Below are positions 25,201-37,200 of a stretch of 64,000 nt of DNA, in pieces. Source of the DNA: Clytia hemisphaerica (lineage: Eukaryota > Cnidaria > Hydrozoa > Leptothecata > Clytiidae); the NCBI GenBank assembly GCA_902728285.1, contig CACVBU010001379.1, positions 662,514-726,513 on the forward strand, read 5' to 3'. Under the pieces are notes generated by a model. The model was given only the letters and a program-made list of their open reading frames with translations. It ran no database searches and was not told the DNA's origin. Position 1 is the stretch's first letter. Every line of letters begins with the position of its first letter. The position numbers and the translations under genes are program-made.

Positions 25201-28200
25201 TCGCTAATTCGAACTTCTTTTATTCTCAGTTCCAGTCTAGAGAATACCTTCTTAAAATGCTTTATTATTCGAATTTCTCTGTAATTCGAACAGAATGGAC
25301 TCTCGCTAATTCGAACTTCTTTTTTATTCTCAGTTCCAGTCTAGAGAATACCTTCTTAAAATGGACTCTTATTATTCGAATTTCTCTCTGTAATTCGAAC
25401 AATTCGAATGGACTCTCGCTAATTCGAACTTCTTTTATTCTCAGTTCCAGTCTAGAGAATACCTTCTTAAAATGCTTTATTATTCGAATTTCTCTGTAAT
25501 TCGAACAGAATGGACTCTCGCTAATTCGAACTTCTTTTATTCTCAGTTCCAGTCTAGAGAATACCTTCTTAAAATGCTTTATTATTCGAATTTCTCTGTA
25601 ATTCGAACAGAATGGACTCTCGCTAATTCGAACTTCTTTTATTCTCAGTTCCAGTCTAGAGAATACCTTCTTAAAATGCTTTATTATTCGAATTTCTCTG
25701 TAATTCGAACAGAATGGACTCTCGCTAATTCGAACTTCTTTTATTCTCAGTTCCAGTCTAGAGAATACCTTCTTAAAATGCTTTATTATTCGAATTTCTC
25801 TGTAATTCGAACAGAATGGACTCTCGCCTAATTCGAACTTCTTTTTTCTCAGTTCCAGTCTAGAGAATACCTTCTTAAAATGCTTTATTATTCGAATTTC
25901 TCTGTAATTCGAACAGAATGGACTCTCGCTAATTCGAACTTCTTTTATTCTCAGTTCCAGTCTAGAGAATACCTTCTTAAAATGCTTTATTATTCGAATT
26001 TCTCTCTAATTCGAACAGAATGGCCTCTCGCTTATTCGAACTTCTTTTATTCTCAGTTCCAGTCTAGAGAATACCTTCTTAAAATGCTTTATTATTCGAA
26101 TTTCTCTCTAATTCGAACAGAATGGCCTCTCGCTTATTCGAACTTCTTTTATTCTCAGTTCCAGTCTAGAGAATACCTTCTTAAAATGCTTTATTATTCG
26201 AATTTCTCTCTAATTCGAACAGAATGGCCTCTCGCTTAATTCGAACTTCTTTTATTCTCAGTTCCAGTCTAGAGAATACCTTCTTAAAATGCTTTATTAT
26301 TCGAATTTCTCTCTAATTCGAACAGAATGGCCTCTCGCTTATTCGAACTTCTTTTATTCTCAGTTCCAGTCTAGAGAATACCTTCTTAAAATGCTTTATT
26401 ATTCGAATTTCTCTCTAATTCGAACAGAATGGCCTCTCGCTTATTCGAACTTCTTTTATTCTCAGTTCCAGTCTAGAGAGTACCTTCGTCATGGTAAAAT
26501 ACTCTATATTATTCGAATTCGAATTTCTCTGTAATTTGAACAGAATGAATTTCCTACTCGAATTCGATATAGCAAGAATTATTGAAGGGTCAATTACCTT
26601 GAGCTGGATCATTCAGCCAATCACTTTATAAGTTCTTTTTTCATAAAAGGAAACTGATGGCCAAAATATTAAGAACAAGATAAGAACATTTTAAGGCTTT
26701 GTGAACCCGATTTCTTAGGAAATCGCAAAAATTTTAAATGTTCTAATAAAAAAAACGTTTACTCTTAATCAAAGTTCATTTAAAAGGAAAGCAGGGACGA
26801 GAATATAAAAAACAGCCTTGACTTTTTCAGAAACTGGTGGTGTTAAATTATCGGAGACGATCTAAAGGAAGTCATCATATTTCCTAAAATATTGTTTCGG
26901 TGGATAAAAACCGGAGCCTCTTTTACAGTATCAACGTTGCATTCATAGCCAAAAGTGAATTCACCCAACCCTGACACTTTTTTCATTGTAATTTATCAGT
27001 GTAAAAAGTTTTTTACTTTAGCTTCCGAGAAGTCTTAGCCTGAGTTTGGTTCTTCTTCTTGAAAAGACACAAAGAAAGGTTTTATCAAAAATTCAAATTT
27101 CGTCCGTAGGCTTTTGGGATGGTACAGGCTAGAGAAGTCTTTTTTATTTGATTGAAGAAGAACAAACTTATTGATTCAGACGTTAAGTACTGATATCTGT
27201 TTTTCACTTCACTTTCTTCATATAGTTTTTTTTCACACGATCTCAAATTTCGTAGAAATAATTTTTGAATTTTTTGATGATTTATTTTCTTCAGGGTATA
27301 CGTTTTAATGATACCTTTAAAATTTACAAAATTGAAAAAAAAAATTTAAAGACTTTTATGTTTAAAAATTGTCATCGATATTAAAAAAAAAATCCTTAGA
27401 TAATTTAAGCAGAATTTTTCGATCATTTTCACTTAATGATACTTGTTCTATAAGCCATTAGTCAGTTCATCTTTAAGAAGTACGCCATTATTGTTGATCA
27501 TTGTAACCAAGGGATAGTATCAAACTTTGGTTACCACCGTCGCTGTTAATGCGCCATTTTGGTTGATTTGCGTAACCAATGGTAACACTTGTTCACCTAT
27601 GTATTCATTGGATGATAAACTACTAGTAAGAATACTGGTGATCGATTTCCTTGAATTCAATAAATATGACGCATGCGTTTGAGGGTTGCTGACCGTCAGA
27701 TTATTATGTCGGCTTCTGAGACGTTTGGTGGATCTAGTGTTACGGATTTGATTGTGTATCTTGGCGTATATGAAACAGTTTGCAAACGAATTTGACATTT
27801 GAAGGATGCTTAGGAATCGATCAACGTGTAGTACCACCCTCCTGTAAAATGAAAAGAATATAAAGCTTATTTAAAGGTTATATTTTTACATAAGCGTTCC
27901 TGTTTCATATCCGACGCATATTTCATATCAGGACAGTGTCTGCCTATTGATATATTATGCTGATATAAGCAAAAAAGTATTTTCTTTTCCTCTTTCTGAC
28001 CAATATTACTCCACATTTGTGTCAATCCAATGCGAAAAAGCTTGTGAATTAAAATAGATGAGTAAGCAAACGATATCACTCTTATTTAAAAACAAAACCT
28101 TAAATAAGGCTTTACATGGGGCTTCTGAGAGGTCGGCATACAGTATTGGTAGAGATATTCTAGTATTTCACACCCTTTGTAGCACCGTTTTTAACTTGTT

Positions 28201-31200
28201 TTCTTTAAAAACAATGTTCTTTAAAGGTTATGTTTGCTGAGTAAACACGCATAGATACGGCAAGGGTTATCTTTTTGCGAAGAGTTGTGACTCATGCAAT
28301 ATCTCTACCACCTGTTTCTAATGCGCAAAATCCTAGGATTTTGATCCCTTCGATTTGATTTCGTGAGGGCGTGTACACGATATAGACACCTGCAAAAAAA
28401 TGATACTTTGACTCCTTTGATTTTTGGGGATTGGCGTAGGAAGAAAGAATTGCACACTTTAGAATGGGTCAATCTCTATAACTCGAACACGCAGTGAATT
28501 AAGTAAATTTCGAGATATTTATAAGACATTGTTAAATGAAGGGATGAGAAAATTCTTTCAAGTTGAAGAGAGTCTGCTGTATATACAAAAAGCAAAGTTG
28601 ACGATTTATAAATGCAAAGCTACTTACGTTGGTTTGATTGGTTCAAATCCTGGAACCACTCTTGACAACAACATTGCACTATCATAAATATCATATGGCA
28701 TGACCAATAATATGAATGCAAGCTCCATAATGATTAACATAGAGATTACTTTGTAAGACTTGTTGGATTTGAAATCTCTGTTTGATAAGGATTTGTAAAT
28801 GAGGACCGTTGTCATGGTAAAGATTCCAAGAAAAACTCCATCGCGAAAGAAAACTTCGATTAAACGCGGGAAGGCGTACATCGGGTATTGTCTGTTCACT
28901 GTACACATACCTATAACGTATAAAAATAGATTTAGGTTGTTTGTTATAGCTTTTGATTCTATTAATAACATGTAAGCAAAGGGAAAAAGTCAACGTCAAC
29001 AAAACCGGTTCGGCTGGAATCCTTCATAATTTTGAGCGAAGTTGGCTCGAATCTTATCTACCCTTAAGCCCTCTCTCTAGATTTTAAGTATATATTGGAG
29101 ACCCTTTATATCAATCTATCGGGCTCTACTACATTCAAGTATGAATAGTCTCTTACCTGATTCACCGATCTTGAGATACACAAATTGATACCATTGGAAT
29201 GACGCAGAAATCAAGAATGAAGCAAAGACCAATATATGGATAGTGCGTCTTTTGAATTTGGTGTTGAACGGATTTATAATGGAGCGGCAACGATCTATCG
29301 ACATGATCGCCAAGATACAGACTGTCATACTTAGCGAGATGTGATAAAGTGGGTAGACCAGTTTACAGCCTATCAGCCCGAACGGCCAGTACCTATAGCA
29401 GCTTAATTGCTCATAGACATCTACCATTATCATCAGAGTTGCCAAGAGGTCAAAACAGGATAAATACAGAATGAAAATATCAATGTTACGACGAAAATTG
29501 GCTTTGATGGAGAGCAGTGTTTTCAATATGAAGATGTTGCCGACTATGATGAGGACAATGATGATGATATAGATTGACATGTAGGTGATGACTTGGTACT
29601 GGAGATGACATTGTCCATCATCATTACTGGTGACTCTTGGTGCTCCTTGCGTTTGATTTGTGGTCGCCATCTTTCGGTAACGTTCGAATGGATAATCCAG
29701 TAGCTGTTCAAAAATCTTTTGTTTTATTTTGGTGATTTAGTTCAGTTTTCTTTCGGCTCTCTGATTCAGGCCTTGCTGTGAAATCTTGAATCTTTCTTTT
29801 CTGCTATTGTTGGTATTTGATGCTTTGTAGATCGATCCTTTTGATTATACCTAAAAGTAAGGATTATCAATCAAAAATTTTTACCCAGATTGAAATTTAA
29901 ACTTCTCTACTCAGAATTTCAATCATGCTACTAGATTTTAATAATACTCAAATTTAAGATTTTTTATTATTACCGCCAGAAGGCTCCGCAATTAACCGAG
30001 CGGCACCGCAAATTTTTTTTCCGTAGACGGGCGGAAATATCTTTAATGGTCGGAAATATCATAGCGCAATGGTCGGAAATATCATTTGATGGTCGGAAAT
30101 ATCTTTTGATGGTCGGAAATATCATTTGATGGTCGGAAATATCCAAAACTTTAAAAATTTGAAAATTTAATGGTCGGAAATATCCCGCGCTTTTAAAAAT
30201 GCTTTATCAGCAAAAAAAATGTAAACAAAAATGGTAGCAAAGGTGGTGTTGTGTGGCCAACTTGTTGTGTGTGCCAGACAAGAGTAGTTTTTTATTTTAA
30301 GTTTTTGGGAGACTATCTGAGAACTGTTCTGTTTCTTAGTTCTTTACACAGTATTTTACACAAGACATAGACAAGCTTTTTAGGGAGAGAAAGTGGTATT
30401 GACCTTTTTATTCAAACACGACTCTTGTTTATTCCTTGTATTTTTATATCCTTTCCTCGTCTAGCCCCCGCCGCTCTCAAATCACCCTAAAGCTAGTCCT
30501 AACCCTACCCGGACACCCTCCCATTCTAGACCGGGGGGGGGGCACTCGATCTGAAAACGACTGTTCGGCCGAAAATATGGCTTCCAAAATCGAACCTTTA
30601 CAGTGCATCCAGCTGGCAGTGAATGCATAGAAAATTTGGCCAAAAAATGACCCTTACAGTGGGGGTCAGAGGAGGAAAGGATATAAAAAAGACAAGAAAT
30701 AACGAAGAGTCGTGTTAGAATAAAAAGGTAAATACCACTTTCTCTCTCTAAAAAGCTTGTCTGGCACACACAACATGTTGGCCACACAACAAGTTGGCCA
30801 CACAACACCACCTTTGCTACCATTTTTGTTTACATTTTTTTGCTGATAAAGCATTTTTAAAAGCGCGGGATATTTCCGACCATCAAATGATATTTCCGAC
30901 CATCAAATGATATTTCCGACCATCAAAAGATATTTCTGACCATCAAATGATATTTCCGACCATTACGCTATGATATTTCCGACCATTAAATTTTCAAATT
31001 TTCAGAGTTTCGGATATTTCCGACCATGAAAAGATATTTCCGACCATCAAATGATATTTCCGACCATTGCGCTATGATATTTCCGACCATTAAAGATATT
31101 TCCGCCCGTCTACGGAAAAAAAATTTGCAGCGGCACCGTCTTGCGTCGTACATTATAACATTATTTGAAGATAGTAAAAGATTGTCAGCATACCTGTTGT

Positions 31201-34200
31201 AAAACTGTTATCTGATTGAAGATCACCAATCAACTGATTACATACTTTCCACTCTTTTACTTAAATAGTCTTTTCTAATCGCTCCCTCTTTTTCTATTTC
31301 AAGCTTATTGTCTCTAAGATTCGTTTATTACCAAAAGCTTTATTGTAAACTTTTACTTTTGTCTTTTTCTCGAAACTTTTGTCATTTTTTTCATTTTGAT
31401 TGTTTCGACTTTTTGTTATCCATATTTTTTCATCCAAGATTTTGTTCGCTTACCCGTGTTGGTGAATCAAAAGACAAAATACAAATTACAAATTCTTTTT
31501 GGGGGATTTTTCTTGCTTTTTTAGAAAGTTTATCCGGTTTGTCTATTTTATCATTACTACAACATAATGTGACACCCACTTTCATCCTGAATCTATACTA
31601 CGTACAATAGAGTCATTGACTTGTAATTAGCCCCACAAAGTTACATAACCTTCATCATGTTATGTTTTTCAACGTTTTTACTGTAACGAAATTCAGATTT
31701 CACTTCCTCTCTGCTAGATACACTGACTTCATCGAATATTAAAGTTGCATATTACATAACTGTTTCAAATTTCAACTTTTTAAATACTTTATTTTCGAAG
31801 AAATTGTATTCTTGGTTGTTGGGAAAATAATAATTTTACGGAACAGGAGCATGATATGAGAGAAATTTACTCCCTTCAGTGGCTGATTTTTTTTTTTTTT
31901 TGGGGGGGGGGCGGCGAAATACAAAGGGCGCAAAAAGACGCCTCTAATTACTAATTTCGGTGCCCCTTTGCTCTTTTACACCTTAGATATGGCAGTTTTC
32001 GACCAAAACGAGAGAAAATAGAATTTAAAAAAAGGATATTTTCTTTTCACAAGAGATGCCAAAATCAAAATATTCTGAGCCACCACGCTACTGGTATGAT
32101 GGTATGACACCCTTCCGGAAAAACGAAGAAAGGGAGTAAAAAATTTTGTTGAAAAGGGAGAGGAAAGGGGTTAGGGGATTCTTAGAAGATTAAGCCTGAA
32201 GACCTTTTCTGGTCAGGACTGTGATTTTTCTGATATCTGTAATTCCAAACTTGAAATAGAGAAATATCTTTTTGATTTGAAGATCTTTGTTTAAGATCTA
32301 AATTCACTTCCAATGAGTGGATTCTTATGTGACCCGGACAGTCAATAAGTAGCTCGAGTGGTAACCCCGCTGAATACATAAACTGAGCTTTATAAACCCT
32401 GAAGGAAGTTTCCCAATCCCGGCCAAGACAAATCTTTTGATCGGAGTTTTTTCTGAAAGTGGTCCCCTAATGCAAGCACCTCTCAATAGTGATGTAATTC
32501 AACTATTTTTCCTGGACACTTTTGATGATGTAGCGCCGTTTGACATTAAATCTTTGCGGGTACCACTTTCTAAAAGATTCCGATCAAAGATGGCGGATTT
32601 TGCTTTGTCCAGGGTTGATAAAGGTCAGTGCTTACATGGGAGTTTGCCGACACAACCTACAAAGGAGAGAAAACAAACATGTTTTGAAACAATGAAACTA
32701 GGTAATGAAATAGTATATGGGCGTTGATTTGCGCCTTGTAGACTCGAGGAAACTAACATTGAAATTCCGAAAACGGACATCCCAAAAATACATTATTGAT
32801 TTATTTCTTTTATTTATTTATAGTAATATATTTCGCAGGTCTATCGACCTCTATGAAATAATCATATTTATTTAACATTTTGTAGGCGCACAGTTGGCCT
32901 CTAAATCAGTCGTCTTTACAATATTTCATTTTCAGTAACGCGTAAGTCACAGCAGATCTTCTTGAAATAGAGTCTAGTCCGAGGACTTCCTCTAACCTTT
33001 ATTTGACTGCCATCCTTTTGTAACTTTGTCTTCTCTTTTGCGTTCCTATGCCATTCTTTGATGGTTTCGCGTTCTTTTTTAGAAAAATCATCGGTTACTC
33101 GTAAATCAGTTATAATTTTCTTTAGCTTGTGGACTGATGCTAGAATCTGACGTTTCTCTTCTTCATTCCTTAACACAACTTTTAAGGGTCGCCAACGTTT
33201 CGTCCTGAACATCTCGTTCTTTCGAGCTCCTATTCTTTCTGCGCTGACGATGTTTACCTTTAGTCCCATTTGGTTGCTCACAAATTCTTCGACGTAATCT
33301 TTATCACTTGTTCGCTGTTCTTCAAGGGTTTCATGTTTGAGTTCACCAATGTTGTGAACAATGATATTGCACTTTGTCAGGTTCAGCCATCGTACTTCTT
33401 CTTTCTCTTCTTTGATGAAGTTCTTGATCGTTACCTCTTGTTTCTTTAACTCTGTAATGCTAGCATATGTCTGTTGTTTCATAGTTACCTCTTGCTTCTT
33501 CAGTTCTTCTTTGGTAGTTTCTGCGTATGTCCTTTGTTTTTTATCTTTAGCGACATCTTCCTTATCTAAAAGTTTCTCGATTTTCTTCTCCAGCCTGTCC
33601 AATCGAGCGTTTGTAGATTTATCTCCTTGTTGCTCTCCATTGTTAACCTTATCAGTATTTGTTGCCTTGTCCTTACGCACTCTTTCTGTACTTGTTTTGA
33701 TCTTTTCCAGAAGAATTGGCGTGACTGTAACACATTTGGCACATTCGAAGCGCCGGCTTTTGTATTGGAGACACAGCTGTATCTGATAGGCAGGTAGCTC
33801 CGTGCATGCATAATGGACAAACCTTTCGCATCTTCTACATTGTAGCACATTATTGTCCTTCACAATCTCGTTCATGAAGCAGTTATCAGGGGTGCAGAAT
33901 CCATTATTTTGTTGAATTTCGATTTTTTTTGGTATTTCTTTAGTTTTCGCCATTCTTCCGACGACTAGTTTACTAGTCTAAGAAGTCAGGAGTGTCAACC
34001 ACCGCTCTTTGAATGTTTCAAAAAATGATTTGCAGGCCGTAAAGTTGATTATCAAAGCACCTCTCGCAAGCGTCACTAAAAGATATTCCTGATGGATATT
34101 TTTCGCCTACACAACTTTTGATCCGTACAAGGCCTGAATGCTGTTTTCTGTACCTAAAAAAGGGATGCAGAGGCGTTCGGTTATACGTAAGTTTAAGAGA

Positions 34201-37200
34201 AGAGCGTCATAGACTGCGTGTACGAAAATACTCTTAAAAGGTCTCTTTATCTTACGTGATGAAATCCAGGAGTGGCGCCCTCCCCTACCTTCGGGTAGAC
34301 AGCTAGAGAAAAGGGAGCCTTCGGGTCGCCCTTGACTGCGGTCACAAACTTTTACTTACTTATTTTACGTTAGGGTGGTCACCTTTTTGGAGAGTGTTAT
34401 CTCCGCATCATCTTTTTATCTGGACATTAGAACAGATAAAAAGCATCCAGATTTGTTAAATGACCAAAGTGATTTTCTATTAAACAAGTTGGTTTTTATG
34501 AAGTATACCGGGTGCACCAAAAAGAAGTATACGAATTTGTCGTGATATTGTGAGCTTCAGGATTTAAATTTTTTGTTCATTCTTTTTTTATCGCATAGAG
34601 GATGCTCTAACTTGAATTTTGAGCTATCAATTAGGTTTGAAAAAGTAATTCGAAAATTATTAAAAAAAAACTGACTTTTTTTTAATGTCGAAATTTCCAA
34701 AAATCATCAAAAACAGCGAGCAAACTTTTCTCTTGACACTTACCTTCTTTACACATAAAAATACCAAAAGATGCAACTGTGTTCATCAAAACTCGTTATG
34801 GAATTTAAGAATATGGTAAAACGAGCTATTCCCATGTGGAAAAATATTTTTGGTAAAGCTGAAAATCTTTTTTGGAAATCTCCAAGAGAGGTGTGGTGTG
34901 CTACGTGAGAAAATTTTTGAAAAAATAAATCACCATTCCTCAACTAGTTGCTCAAAGAACTTGTGTAACTTGGGTCTGCATTGAGTTTGTTGGTGTTTGA
35001 AATATTCATGACGTGTATGTAAATTCGAAACTGTCACTAACTGATCTGGTTGAGTGGTTGAGGATATTTGGAATATTTGACCTAGTGAAAAAAATGGCTC
35101 AAGAAAAATACTTATTTCGCTGTCTTGGAAGGTTGGAATCTCTAAGCTCTACTAGTTTACGGCCCATTTTTCGCTCTGCCTATTCTAATTGTGAATTAAA
35201 GTTGGCATAAAGTGGACTGTCTAAAGTCAATGCATTGCCCTCTTTTCACGTCAATGCAATGACTTCTTGCAATCTTTTCCAAGCAAATGTTTTAACTGCC
35301 AACATTGTGCCCACTTTCTGCCTACTCTAACAATTAGAATAGACAGGGCAGAAAGTCGGCCATCTAAACTAGAGCCAAGCGTGGCAGATCAGTATCAGAT
35401 CAGTGTCATCTAAACTGTTTTGTGATGGTCAGTCAATCATGACTAAGACGCCATATTGTTTTACAGCCCCCTCCTTAAAAGATCATAGGGAACTCAAAAT
35501 ATCTTTAATCAGGAAAAAGCGTTTCGCCTTTCTTAATTCTGGTATATGGATGTCTTCCGTCAACGTTTTTCCGGCATTACACGCTTTTTTACAAGAAAAA
35601 TATTCTTAAGAACACGAGGCTCAATATTTTACCCAAGACCATCATAGAACAAATTAAGAACAATATTTAGAAATGGCAGGTGTAGGACGTTCAAATTTAT
35701 TGGTCGAGATAGAATACATGAACCTGAATTTTATCTAAGGATCCATAAAGATTTTGCCTGGTTCCATATATTTACACAAACATTATATTTATTCGCGGAA
35801 TCATCAAGAAAAATGTAATATTGTTAACTTTTCAAGTGATAAAGTAAAATTGAAATTAAGTAAAATACCGTATACTTTCCAATTCAAAATAGTTTCGAGA
35901 CAAGCGCTTATTTTTTCTCTTATTTCCCCCTTTTATTTTTTCCACTTCTCAAATCGTTTTTATTTTTCATTTTTTCATATTTTTCATTGCACTCAGTTGG
36001 AAGCAAAGCTAACTTTTCCAATTTGGACATTTTTTTCTCCTTAAAAAAGAAACGATATTTTATTTTACATGATTTGAAATTATGTATATTTAGAGGGGCA
36101 TAAAACGAAAAGATTTTTTTCTCCGGGTCTCAGTGCAATAAAACATTCAAAATTATTGAGCTGCTTATTTTCAGAAGTGAAGATAACCTCCATAAGTCCT
36201 GCAAGTTCATCAATAAAAGACTGAAATATTTTCACCATCTCCTGATAGATGTTTTAAATTACTTTACTCCGTTTTCTCTTCCTGCTTTTTACAAAAAAAT
36301 ATTTTTGGTATAACAATTTAAATATATATAATTTCTATCACATCACTTAAAAAAATACCTCGACCTCAACCGGAAACTAATCGTCGTCAAATGAGATGCT
36401 ACTGTAATCTGGGGTTTGGTACTCAGATAAAAAGAGGTATGGTGAACAAGGTACCTTTTACATATCCAAGGAGTCACTTGTGAATCGCAAAACACAATAT
36501 CAAAACATTCTGAAAGTAGAAAGGACAAACTGTCTTTAATGTGTTGCTCAACCACTTCAGTCCCAGAGCTTTGTCTGTTTTAGAAACTATTATTTTCTTC
36601 AAATTCTATACTCCAACGGTAGATACAGCTCCGGCAAGCTGAGGGACTGTTAATATGGAGACGAGCTGGCCCGGCTAGGTGAAGTGGAAAGGATTTTCGA
36701 ACGTTACGTCACAGTTTCTGACGAATCAAATTGCTGAAAATAGATCACGTGACAAAGTTCGAAAATCTATCCCACCTCACCAGCCCGCCTCCATATGAAC
36801 AGCACTGAGAGGGTCATGATCAACGTTTTACGTGGATCTCTCTCTCACTGATTCCTTTTCTTTGTTCTTCATTTGATAAAATGTTTCTTGACATTTTACA
36901 TGTCGTGTCTTTAAAGTTTGATGTTATGAAATAATGGGTTTAAGTTGACCATGTCTTTTTAATATCAAGAATTCGGAGAAAGAACCACGCTTACTTTTAA
37001 GGCTTTTTTTTGTTGATCGATTTAAACTTTGTATATGTCATACCACTTTGAAACTAAAACAATTGACCTTCCAATTGATTTCCAGTGAAGTAACTTTAAA
37101 ATCACCGTCTTAATAAGGGTATAATAAAATCTGTTTTTTTTTTCATACGTTATGTAAAATTCCTCTTTTGACAGATATGGATTTTTTCCTTTTTTTCTTG

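Noticed and set aside
33361-33786. 141-codon plus-strand frame
   Set aside because: It is the antisense shadow of the LINE ORF1.
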